From: Cyanobacteria bacterium HKST-UBA02
GTDB taxonomy: Bacteria; Cyanobacteriota; Vampirovibrionia; Obscuribacterales; Obscuribacteraceae
Reading direction: 5' to 3'
Assembly (NCBI GenBank): GCA_020431945.1
Contig: JAGQHH010000346.1
Coordinates: 1-15,097, forward strand
Length of the DNA stretch: 15,097 nt
In this document: positions 1 to 6,168 of the stretch, one piece after another
Layout: each line of letters begins with the position of its first letter
Numbering within the stretch: the stretch's first letter is position 1
Translations under genes and position numbers: made by a program
The notes under the pieces: model-generated
Told to the model about the DNA's origin: nothing
Databases searched by the model: none
The model's input: the letters and a program-made list of their open reading frames with translations, nothing else

Positions 1-731
1 TTGATTGCCGCATCGGTCTGAATGAGATCGACATTGGGTCCGATGTCGTTGAGAGAACGCCCCAGGGCACTGACGATACCGAAAGTGACGGTATGATCGA
101 GACCCAGCGGATTGCCGATGGCGATGGCCCAGTCACCGGGTCTCACCCTGTCGCTCTTGCCGAATTTGGCCACCGGCAGATTGCTGGCTTTGATCTTGAC
201 CAGAGCCAGATCCGTGAAGGAGTCCCGGCCCACCACTTCGCCTTTGAGCTTGCGCCCATCAGGAAGGGTCACTTGAATATCCTCGGCGTCTTTGATGACA
301 TGGTTATTCGTCAGGATATAGCCATCCGCCCGGATGATCACTCCGGAGCCGGCTCCGGTGAAAGAGCGGAACTGCTTCTTGCCCCGGGGCATCATCTTGA
401 ATGGCGACATCTCGTCGCCGAAGAAAAACTCGAAGTGTTTGAAGGGCAGGGCATAATCTGCGTCAGGAATGGTCGCCTGGGACTTGACGTCGATATTCAC
501 CACGCTTTTGAGAGCCTCGTCGGCGATGTCCGAAATGACATTCTTGGTCAGGAAACCCGAGGGCACACCCTTGCCCTGAATATTTCCGGTCACCGCCGGC
601 TTCTCATCGAGGCTGCTGGCGATACTTCTCGAGCCGTACCACTGATTGGCCAACCAGCCGAACATTGCCATGGCAAGGAAGGCCGACGTCAAAAGCAGTA
701 ATTGAAAAGGGTTCAGCCTGTACTTGTTCAT
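1..731 (-). CDS. Membrane-anchored HtrA/DegP-type serine protease (N-terminal part, runs off left edge)
   Basis: This is a trypsin-like periplasmic quality-control protease of the HtrA/DegP/DegQ family, with 243 codons visible. An N-terminal hydrophobic helix (about residues 8-27) is probably an uncleaved membrane anchor. A short low-complexity stretch follows, then the chymotrypsin-like fold. Catalytic His144 lies in TNNHVI and Asp174 in FTDLALVKI. The GNPLGL stretch (206-211) and the loop ending in LIQTDAAI are typical of the family. The nucleophile motif GNSGGP and any PDZ domain lie beyond base 1. The ATG at 731 follows a strong GGAGGT ribosome binding site. The gene lies 68 bases downstream of two hsp20 genes on the same strand, so co-expression under protein-folding stress is likely. 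Family assignment is very secure; the exact paralogue (DegP, DegQ or DegS type) cannot be decided without the C-terminus. Confidence 0.95.
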   Translation of the reverse strand, partial: MNKYRLNPFQLLLLTSAFLAMAMFGWLANQWYGSRSIASSLDEKPAVTGNIQGKGVPSGFLTKNVISDIADEALKSVVNIDVKSQATIPDADYALPFKHFEFFFGDEMSPFKMMPRGKKQFRSFTGAGSGVIIRADGYILTNNHVIKDAEDIQVTLPDGRKLKGEVVGRDSFTDLALVKIKASNLPVAKFGKSDRVRPGDWAIAIGNPLGLDHTVTFGIVSALGRSLNDIGPNVDLIQTDAAI

Positions 732-799
732 TTCTTACCTCCACTTCCACGGTGTAAAGGGAGGCGGCACCGGCTGAGCACCGCCCCCGTCCCTCTTGC

Positions 800-1327
800 T
801 CAGCCCTTGCGGACCGTTATCTTCTTAGCCTGACGGACGCTCTCCCGGGCCTTGGGCATTTTTATAGTGAGGACGCCATTCTTGAAGCAGGCATCGACCT
901 TGTCGTCTTCGACTTCACAGGGAAGCGGAATCGTCCGGCTGAAGCTGCCATAGTGACGCTCCATCCTGTACCAGCCTTTCTCGTCGGTCTTCGACTCCTG
1001 TTTCTTCTCCCCGGAGATTGTGAGAACGTTATCGGCAAGGGAGACCAGCACATCCTCTTCCGAGATGCCCGGAAGCTCCAGGGAAACAAGCAGCTCTTTC
1101 TCGCTCTCCGAGACGTCTGCGCGGGGCATGAGGGGATCGAAGGAGCCCCGGGAAAGAGACGGGGACAGCCCGAAGGTCCCGAAGATTTCATCGTCTCCCG
1201 AGAAGAAGTTCTCGAACAGTTTATTCATCTCGCTCTGCAAGGAAAGCATCGGGTGACTGTAATCCTGATTGCTCTTTCTTGCAGGCACGCTTTTCCTGGA
1301 CCAGGGTACGAGATTGTTGAATGCCAT
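800..1327 (-). CDS. Small heat-shock protein, Hsp20/alpha-crystallin family (class-A-like)
   Basis: This is an ATP-independent holdase chaperone of 175 aa that would form oligomers and bind unfolding cytoplasmic proteins. A variable, Phe- and Ser-rich N-terminus (1-64) precedes the alpha-crystallin domain at about 65-158. Visible hallmarks are the ELPG turn (84-87), the RHYGSFSRTIPLP stretch (124-136) and the NGVLTIKMPK strand (150-159). The C-terminal tail carries an I-x-V motif (Ile170, Val172), which in this family docks into neighbouring dimers. The ATG at 1327 is preceded by AGGAGGTG. It sits 65 bases downstream of a second, quite different hsp20 and upstream of an HtrA-type protease, as in a stress operon. 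No CIRCE element is visible near it, so HrcA control is not indicated. Confidence 0.96.
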   Translation of the reverse strand: MAFNNLVPWSRKSVPARKSNQDYSHPMLSLQSEMNKLFENFFSGDDEIFGTFGLSPSLSRGSFDPLMPRADVSESEKELLVSLELPGISEEDVLVSLADNVLTISGEKKQESKTDEKGWYRMERHYGSFSRTIPLPCEVEDDKVDACFKNGVLTIKMPKARESVRQAKKITVRKG

Positions 1328-1392
1328 AGAAAAAACACCTCCTGAAATAATCGGGGGATTGCACCAGTTATGGTATCTACTGATTGTTATCT

Positions 1393-1782
1393 TTACTCGG
1401 AGCGCACCGAGATCTTTCTCGGTCTGGCGTTCTCGTGCTTGGGCAGAGTCAGCCGCAGCACTCCGTCTTTCATGACAGCGTCGGCTCGCTCCAGATCGAC
1501 TTCCTCGGAGAGCCTGAACATTCTCCGGTAGTTGCCGCCAGGAGCTTCGCTGCGGACCAACCTGTAGCCCTCGAGCACCTCTCGGTGACTCTCTCCCTGA
1601 ATGGTCAGTATGCCTTTTTCGAGGGTGATGTCCACCGATGACTCATCGACTCCGGGCATCTCCGCAATAACGACGAATGCATTTTCACTCTGATAAATAT
1701 CCACTGGCGGCGTGAAGATCGGAAGGCTTGCGGAAGCTCTTTCCGTCTCAGGATTTGCCACAGTGGTCGTTGCTGTAGTCAT
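1393..1782 (-). CDS. Small heat-shock protein, Hsp20/alpha-crystallin family (second, divergent copy)
   Basis: This is a second Hsp20 chaperone of 129 aa. Its short Thr/Ala-rich N-terminus leads directly into the alpha-crystallin domain (about 25-116), with TPPVDIYQ, EMPGV (41-45), KGILTIQGE and KDGVLRLTLPK. The C-terminus has an I-x-V motif (Ile124, Val126). A longer reading frame begins at 1800, but the GGAGGTGG at 1786-1793 lies just upstream of the ATG at 1782, so I chose 1782. It lacks the RHYGSF signature of its neighbour and has GGNYRRMFRLSEEVD instead. The two are therefore anciently diverged paralogues, not a recent duplication. As the first gene of the minus-strand set it faces the divergent sigma factor across a 214-base intergenic region. 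Confidence 0.95.
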   Translation of the reverse strand: MTTATTTVANPETERASASLPIFTPPVDIYQSENAFVVIAEMPGVDESSVDITLEKGILTIQGESHREVLEGYRLVRSEAPGGNYRRMFRLSEEVDLERADAVMKDGVLRLTLPKHENARPRKISVRSE

Positions 1783-1785
1783 AGT

Positions 1786-1793
1786 CCACCTCC
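1786..1793 (-). promoter_or_regulatory. Shine-Dalgarno site fixing the start of the second hsp20
   Basis: GGAGGTGG on the minus strand ends three bases before the ATG at 1782. The upstream in-frame ATG at 1800 would place this site inside the coding region, so 1782 is the likely true start. Confidence 0.8.
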
Positions 1794-1813
1794 GGAACAT
1801 TACCGATACTCAA

Positions 1814-1838
1814 AATATAAAAAATCACCCCGGGGGTG
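1814..1838 (-). promoter_or_regulatory. Candidate promoter/operator of the hsp20-htrA set (palindrome plus -10-like box)
   Basis: On the minus strand a -10-like TATATT (1819-1814) lies about 25 bases before the ribosome binding site. Where a -35 box would be expected there is no TTGACA-like sequence. The spacer and -35 region instead hold a 13-base palindrome, CACCCC-G-GGGGTG at 1826-1838. Such a position fits an operator or a promoter read by an alternative sigma factor. The palindrome is seen directly; its regulatory role is inferred. Confidence 0.35.
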
Positions 1839-1848
1839 GTGGCGGATC

Positions 1849-1883
1849 TTCACGGAATTTTTATTCTCTCGATTAACCGTGAA
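1849..1883. repeat. Spaced inverted repeat in the divergent hsp20/sigma intergenic region
   Basis: TTCACGG (1849-1855) and CCGTGAA (1877-1883) are perfect 7-base inverted arms separated by 21 bases, about two helical turns. They lie between the divergent hsp20 and sigma genes, so a dimeric regulator could contact both half-sites. One 7-base inverted pair with free spacing is roughly what chance would give in a region this size, so this is weak evidence. Confidence 0.25.
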
Positions 1884-1982
1884 AATGAAGGCTTTGCTAA
1901 AAAGCGGGACAGCACCGGAAGGGCTGATGTATCTATTTTTGCGATCGAGCACAAAATTCATTTCTATAAAGGTCTTTGAATC

Positions 1983-1987
1983 GGAGG
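1983..1987 (+). promoter_or_regulatory. Shine-Dalgarno site fixing the sigma-factor start
   Basis: GGAGG lies nine bases before the ATG at 1997. It falls inside the longer frame that begins with TTG at 1976, which argues against that start. Confidence 0.65.
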
Positions 1988-1996
1988 ACTGAAGGA

Positions 1997-2713
1997 ATGT
2001 ACGGAATTGAAACGGCCGACCTGTTCGAGTCCAGAGACTTCGCAGCGTCTGCGGTGATACCCATGACGGATTACGAGGCAGTGGGGGCTTATCTGAGGAG
2101 TATAAGAAGGTATCCTCGCCTCACAGCTTCCGAGGAAGTCGAGCTTGCCCACCAGATCCGCTCAGAAGACACCAGAGAATCTTCCCGAGCCAGGGAGCGT
2201 TTCGTCCTCGCCAACCTCAGACTGGTTGTCGGCATAGCAAAGAGGTACTCAGGAAGAGGACTGAGCCTGGAAGAACTGATTCAGGAAGGAAACGTCGGGC
2301 TGTTAAAGGCGGTGGACCGCTTCGAGCCGGACCGGGGCAATCGTTTTTCGACCTACGCGGTCTGGTGGATCCGGCAACAAATAGTAGGCGCCCTCAAATC
2401 GAAGAATCGGACAAGAAGCACCAGTATCGACCTCAATACGGAAGAGGGTCCACTGGACATACCGGATCCCTTCGCCCCGGATCCCCAGGATGTGGCTGAG
2501 CAGACTCTCAGTCGTCATGTTCTAGCCAGGCTCGTGAGTAATCTTCCACCCAGAGAAAGGGACGTGATTAGCTTGCTTTATGGTATCGGAGGCAAGAAAC
2601 CTTTAGACCATGAGACTGCAGCAAGGCTCCTTGGAATGAGCAGGCAGCGCTTGAGCCAGATAGAGAAGAGAGCCCTGGTCAAGCTCAGAAAAAGCAAGAG
2701 TCAAACAGAGTAG
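1997..2713 (+). CDS. Sigma-70 family RNA polymerase sigma factor lacking the sigma-3 domain
   Basis: This RpoD/SigA-type alternative sigma factor has 238 aa. Region 1.2 spans about 25-58 ([12 protein letters not shown]). Region 2 spans 63-135 and includes [31 protein letters not shown] and [13 protein letters not shown]. Region 4 spans about 175-232, with [14 protein letters not shown] and the helix-turn-helix ending in [18 protein letters not shown]. Only about 60 residues separate WWIRQ (123) from LPPRE (183), against about 119 in B. subtilis SigA by my recall of its sequence. The part replaced corresponds to the sigma-3 helical domain, while the acidic linker just before region 4 is kept. 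There is no frameshift. An in-frame TTG at 1976 exists, but the GGAGG at 1983-1987 sets the ATG at 1997. A weak TATAAA (1965-1970) may be its -10 box. It is divergent from hsp20 genes and is followed 9 bases later by a flavoprotein gene. Confidence 0.93.
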   Translation: MYGIETADLFESRDFAASAVIPMTDYEAVGAYLRSIRRYPRLTASEEVELAHQIRSEDTRESSRARERFVLANLRLVVGIAKRYSGRGLSLEELIQEGNVGLLKAVDRFEPDRGNRFSTYAVWWIRQQIVGALKSKNRTRSTSIDLNTEEGPLDIPDPFAPDPQDVAEQTLSRHVLARLVSNLPPRERDVISLLYGIGGKKPLDHETAARLLGMSRQRLSQIEKRALVKLRKSKSQTE

Positions 2714-2722
2714 AATCTCTCC

Positions 2723-4192
2723 TTGGCGGCACGAGAAGAGAAATTGGCCGAGATTATCGAAGGAAAGCGTTATGATGCCGTCGTCATAGGCGGCGGTGCC
2801 GCCGGGCTGGTCTCCTCCGGCTATCTAGCCACTCTGGGCCTCGACACCGCCCTGGTGAGCGACGGTCCGCCCGGGGGCGAATGTCTCTGGACCGGTTGCG
2901 TGCCCAGTAAAGCCCTGATTCACTATGCCGATATCGCCGCCACCCTCGCTCGTCATACAGGCAAGCCTCCGAAGGGCATCTTCGAAGCGGCCATGGCCCA
3001 TATGCGAAGGAGCCGGGAGAAGATCTCGCATCATGACAGTGTCGAAACCATGGAGAATGTTTATGGAGTGAAAGTGCTCACCGGGCGGGCGCGTTTTCTC
3101 GATCCGCATACTATTGATATAGACGGCAAGAGAATCACAGCTTCTCGATTCATTATAGCCACCGGCGGTTATCAAGCCATCCCCCCGGTGGACGGCTTCG
3201 ATAGCCTGGGTTGCCTCACCCACGAGTCTATCCTGGGGCTCGAATCCTGCCCCGAGCATCTCCTGATCATCGGGGGCGGTCCGGTGGGTGTCGAGTATGC
3301 TCAGACTCTCAGGCGTCTGGGAGCCAGGGTCACCCTGGTGGAAGCGCTCCCCCGGCTGCTTCCCCGAGAAGAGCCCGAAACAAGCGAGCTCATCCATCGA
3401 CTGCTTGTCTCGGAAGACATAAAGATCTATACCGGCGCCCGGGTGGAAAGCGGCACCATAACTGGTACCACCCGGCGAGTCAGCCTGAGCTCTGGTGGAG
3501 AGAGGATCTCAATCGAGTGCGACCAGGTTCTGGTCGCTACCGGTAAAAGAGCCGCAACCGGAGATCTCGGTCTCGAGGCTGCCGGTGTCTCTACGGATGA
3601 GAGAGGCTTTGTCGAAGTCGACGGCAGCCAGCGCACCAGCGCTGCGCATATCTGGGCCTGCGGCGATATCACAGGCGCTCTGCAATTCACTCATTATGCC
3701 GACCATGCTGCCAGGATCGCCGCCCTCAATCTCGCCCTGCCCATTTTCTCGCCATTTATCAAAGCCGAGAAGTCAATCGTCCCCTGGTGTACTTTTACCG
3801 ATCCGGAGATAGCCAGTGTCGGTATGCGCGAAGCCGAGGCGAGAGCGGCTCTCGGGGATGAATCCGTCCATACGTTCACTTATGAGCTTGGTGATTTCGA
3901 TCGAGCCATCGTCGATGAGAGCGAAGAAGGTTTCATCAAGGTCGTTCTCGACCGGCGCTCTCGCATTCTCGGAGCAACCGTGGCAGGCGCCAGAGCCGGG
4001 GAGTTGATTCATATTCTGGCCGACGCCATGCACAGGAAGATCGCCTTCACCGGACTCTCCGAGTCCATTTATGTATATCCGACCATGACCGGAGCGATAA
4101 GAAATGCCTCGGCTGATTATTTTTTGACCCAACATAAAAATCGATCCCTGGCGTTGAAAGCAGGAAAGATTCTGGTTGCTTTTCTGAAATGA
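2723..4192 (+). CDS. Class I pyridine nucleotide-disulfide oxidoreductase, mercuric-reductase-like flavoprotein
   Basis: This is a 489-aa FAD- and NAD(P)H-dependent oxidoreductase of the dihydrolipoamide dehydrogenase/glutathione reductase/MerA family. The FAD-binding GGGAAG is at 23-28, the redox-active disulfide Cys54/Cys59 is in GGECLWTGCVPSKAL, the NAD(P) Rossmann motif GGGPVG is at 184-189 and the second FAD contact WACGDI is at 311-316. The C-terminal dimerisation domain begins near 354 (PWCTFTDPE). The HPT/E catalytic pair of lipoamide dehydrogenases is replaced by VYPTM, with Tyr452 at the His position, as in mercuric reductases. There is no N-terminal NmerA-like domain and no C-terminal Cys pair, so true mercury reduction is doubtful. 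The start is a TTG (2723) nine bases after the sigma stop; a TTG at 2744 is an alternative. No ATG is available near the N-terminus. The physiological substrate is unknown; stress-linked redox function is inferred from context. Confidence 0.9.
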   Translation: MAAREEKLAEIIEGKRYDAVVIGGGAAGLVSSGYLATLGLDTALVSDGPPGGECLWTGCVPSKALIHYADIAATLARHTGKPPKGIFEAAMAHMRRSREKISHHDSVETMENVYGVKVLTGRARFLDPHTIDIDGKRITASRFIIATGGYQAIPPVDGFDSLGCLTHESILGLESCPEHLLIIGGGPVGVEYAQTLRRLGARVTLVEALPRLLPREEPETSELIHRLLVSEDIKIYTGARVESGTITGTTRRVSLSSGGERISIECDQVLVATGKRAATGDLGLEAAGVSTDERGFVEVDGSQRTSAAHIWACGDITGALQFTHYADHAARIAALNLALPIFSPFIKAEKSIVPWCTFTDPEIASVGMREAEARAALGDESVHTFTYELGDFDRAIVDESEEGFIKVVLDRRSRILGATVAGARAGELIHILADAMHRKIAFTGLSESIYVYPTMTGAIRNASADYFLTQHKNRSLALKAGKILVAFLK

Positions 4193-4193
4193 T

Positions 4194-4412
4194 TCACATC
4201 CAGATGTCTGTGCTGGTCCGGATGAAAAAGCCGACTATGCCGGTGATCACCGCTATGCAACCGGCCACCAGCATGACCAGCTGGGTTATGTCGTAAAGGA
4301 GCTGGTGAGCGCTATCATCACCGGAGACAAAGAAGCTGGCCCCGATGAGAGCGACTCCCACCGCAGCGCTTGCCGCGCACAACCAGGGCTTCAGGCCTGT
4401 TTCTTCTTCCAA
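4194..4412 (-). CDS. Small two-helix membrane protein, function unknown
   Basis: This 72-aa hypothetical protein has two hydrophobic segments (about 10-30 and 43-65) separated by a short polar loop, GDDSAH. It probably sits in the inner membrane as a helical hairpin. The start is a TTG at 4412, supported by GAGGGA a few bases upstream and by a TATATACT-like stretch further upstream that could be a -10 box. Its stop lies one base from the stop of the convergent flavoprotein gene. I recognise no family. A chance reading frame is possible, but the hydrophobic pattern and ribosome binding site favour a real gene. Confidence 0.6.
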   Translation of the reverse strand: MEEETGLKPWLCAASAAVGVALIGASFFVSGDDSAHQLLYDITQLVMLVAGCIAVITGIVGFFIRTSTDIWM

Positions 4413-4466
4413 GGCTTTCCCTCGCTACTTACAAAGTATATATGCCCCAGAGAAGATTTGCTGACA

Positions 4467-4490
4467 TCCCTTGCAAAGGGAAGTCCCTTT
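4467..4490. repeat. Three-armed inverted repeat able to form two alternative hairpins
   Basis: TCCCTT (4467-4472), AAGGGA (4476-4481) and TCCCTT (4484-4489) lie in series. The middle arm can pair with either outer arm, so the two hairpins exclude each other. The second version, AAAGGG-AAGT-CCCTTT, is followed by GTTT. It lies between the small membrane protein and the divergent secreted protein, so it could be a regulatory switch, a weak terminator or an operator. The structure is seen directly; its role is inferred. Confidence 0.35.
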
Positions 4491-4544
4491 GTTTAAAATT
4501 CGCAGCTTGAATATTCATATTGAGTCGACGGATTACTAGAGAGC

Positions 4545-5084
4545 ATGAAAAGCCGACGCCTGATTGCTGCCACAGCCCTTCTAGCCCTTAATTGCCCATT
4601 TTTCGCCATGCCGGTCCGGGCGGAAAAACTGGAGATATCTCCGGATGCCAGCAGCTCCAAGATCGTTGTCAAGGCGTGCCCAGAGAAGGTCTATGAGTCG
4701 ATTCTCAAACTTCGCGATAAGACCCCGGACACCATCAAAGAGCTGAGCCGCGGCGCCCACCACAGCCTGCTAGAGGAGACCTTTCCGGATCTGCCGGTGG
4801 TCGGCAAAGCCAAATGCGTCTACAAAGAGACTTACGAGCCTTTCGATCGGATCGGCTACAAAATGGTGAGCTCGGACAAGTTCAGGTCCTTCGAGGGAGA
4901 ATGGCGGCTCAAGCCTCTCTCGGGTGGTATCGAGACCGAGGTGTCTCTCTCCTCTTTCGTCGATCTCGCTCTGCCTATCCCATTCGGAAAGCAACTGACC
5001 AGAATGCAGACAGCCCGTGGCGTCAAGAAGCGTCTCAAGCAAGTGAAATCCGATTCGGAAACCCGCGCCCTCTCCATGAAGTAG
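4545..5084 (+). CDS. Secreted SRPBCC/START-like (polyketide cyclase-like) protein
   Basis: This is a 179-aa exported protein. A cleavable signal peptide (about 1-26, ending PVRA before EKLE) precedes a small domain resembling the SRPBCC/coenzyme-Q-binding fold. An early beta strand and helix (SSKIVVKACPEKVYESILKL, 37-56) lead to a central strand pair (IGYKMVSSDKFRSFEGEW) and then GIETEVSLSSFVDLALP. A long C-terminal helix (148-170, GKQLTRMQ... to QVKSD) closes the fold. Members of this fold bind hydrophobic ligands in a cavity; here the ligand is unknown. Two cysteines (45, 91) could form a disulfide outside the cytoplasm. The ribosome binding site is weak (AGAGAG) and the gene appears to be transcribed alone. 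The family call rests on pattern recognition. Confidence 0.72.
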   Translation: MKSRRLIAATALLALNCPFFAMPVRAEKLEISPDASSSKIVVKACPEKVYESILKLRDKTPDTIKELSRGAHHSLLEETFPDLPVVGKAKCVYKETYEPFDRIGYKMVSSDKFRSFEGEWRLKPLSGGIETEVSLSSFVDLALPIPFGKQLTRMQTARGVKKRLKQVKSDSETRALSMK

Positions 5085-5187
5085 TATCACCGGTGCTACC
5101 GCGCACTGGGAATCAACCTTCGTAAGAAGTCGGTTACGGGCGTTTTAAATCAAGTCGCTCGGTACTGTTCGGCTCGCTCTTGCAGTC

Positions 5188-5193
5188 TATACT
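5188..5193 (+). promoter_or_regulatory. Candidate -10 box giving a leaderless esterase transcript
   Basis: TATACT at 5188-5193 ends seven bases before the A of the ATG at 5200, where transcription would normally start. No Shine-Dalgarno sequence precedes either ATG (5200 or 5209). The -35 region is poor (CTGTTC at 17-base spacing). A leaderless mRNA is therefore plausible but unproven. Confidence 0.35.
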
Positions 5194-5199
5194 TGTTGC

Positions 5200-6159
5200 A
5201 TGCCGATCATGAACAAACGACTGCAGAGAATCGCCTCGACCATTCTCGCCCTGGCTCTTGCCGGCTCGACTTCAACAGCTTTCGCAGCCGAGAAGCGGGA
5301 TGAATCGAAGTGGCACTCCGGTAAATGGTGCCCGGCCCCGGGACTCAAACAAACGCCCATCTGGCCGGGAGCCATTCCCGATGCTTTTCCGATTGCCGGG
5401 CCCGAAGAGCTGAACAAAGAAGGAGACTGTGTCGGCAAAGTCTCCACGCCGACAATGACTGTCTATCCCGCTCGCGGCAAAAACACCGGTGCCGCGGTGG
5501 TGATCTTTCCCGGTGGCGGCTACTGGATCCTGGCGATGCAGCTGGAAGGCACCGATGTATGCGACTGGCTGACAGCGCGAGGAGTGACTTGCATACTGCT
5601 CAAGTATCGCGTACCGGGCTCCTGTCTCTATCCACGCTCGGGTTGCTACCCCGGCAATAAAGCAGCCCTGGACGATGCCCAGAGGACAATACGCCTGGTG
5701 CGTTCCCGGGCCGCCGAATTGAAAATCGATCCTCACAAAATAGGAGTCCTGGGATTTTCTGCAGGCGGCCATCTGGTAGCCGCGACAAGCACTCTCTATG
5801 ACCGGAAGCTGTACAAACCAGTCGATGCCGCAGACAAGCTAAGCTGCCGTCCCGACTTCGCCATAGCTCTCTATCCGGGTCATCTCACCGAGCACACGAA
5901 AGGCAGATTCGAGCTCAATCCCTATGTGCCGGTCACTAAAAACACTCCACCGACGTTCTTAGTTCAAGCTGAAAATGACGATGTCGATGATGTGCGGAAT
6001 TCACTGGTTTATTTCGCCGCCCTGAAAAAAGCCGGTGTCCCCACCGAAATGCATCTCTATGCCGATGGAAAGCATGCCTTCGGTTTGAAATCGAAGCTTC
6101 CCATCTCTGTCTGGCCGGACCTTGCAGAGAAGTGGATGAAGTCTATAAAGATGCTCTGA
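5200..6159 (+). CDS. Secreted alpha/beta-hydrolase, BD-FAE/acetyl-xylan-esterase-like
   Basis: This is a 319-aa exported serine esterase. The signal peptide spans about 1-29 (ending AFA before AEK). The oxyanion-hole region PGGGY is at 104-108, followed by the EGTDVCDWLTARGV stretch typical of polysaccharide-deacetylating esterases. The nucleophile elbow GFSAGGH places Ser187 at the active site. The acid is probably Asp260 or Asp261 in AENDDVDD, and the base is His292 in GKHAFG. Several paired cysteines (44, 77, 121, 131, 142, 149) suggest disulfides in an extracytoplasmic enzyme. The likely substrate is an acetylated sugar polymer or a small ester, but this is not resolved by sequence. The start could be ATG 5200 or ATG 5209; neither has a ribosome binding site. 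Its stop is 9 bases from the convergent gene at 6169. Confidence 0.9.
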   Translation: MPIMNKRLQRIASTILALALAGSTSTAFAAEKRDESKWHSGKWCPAPGLKQTPIWPGAIPDAFPIAGPEELNKEGDCVGKVSTPTMTVYPARGKNTGAAVVIFPGGGYWILAMQLEGTDVCDWLTARGVTCILLKYRVPGSCLYPRSGCYPGNKAALDDAQRTIRLVRSRAAELKIDPHKIGVLGFSAGGHLVAATSTLYDRKLYKPVDAADKLSCRPDFAIALYPGHLTEHTKGRFELNPYVPVTKNTPPTFLVQAENDDVDDVRNSLVYFAALKKAGVPTEMHLYADGKHAFGLKSKLPISVWPDLAEKWMKSIKML

Positions 6160-6168
6160 GAATTCGAT

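Noticed and set aside
93..701. 202-codon plus-strand reading frame
   Set aside because: It is antisense to the HtrA-type protease, whose catalytic His and Asp motifs and ribosome binding site are clear on the minus strand.
763..785. GGCGG/CCGCC stem between hsp20 and htrA, as an intrinsic terminator
   Set aside because: The stem is 5 bp with a 13-base loop and no T run follows on the minus strand; at most an RNA-processing hairpin.
1783..1996. CIRCE (HrcA) operator upstream of the heat-shock genes
   Set aside because: I looked for TTAGCACTC with its GAGTGCTAA partner and found neither arm.
5121..5138. CGTAA/TTACG inverted repeat after the SRPBCC gene, as a terminator
   Set aside because: The stem is only 5 bp with an 8-base loop, AT-containing, and followed by just a short T run; too weak to call.
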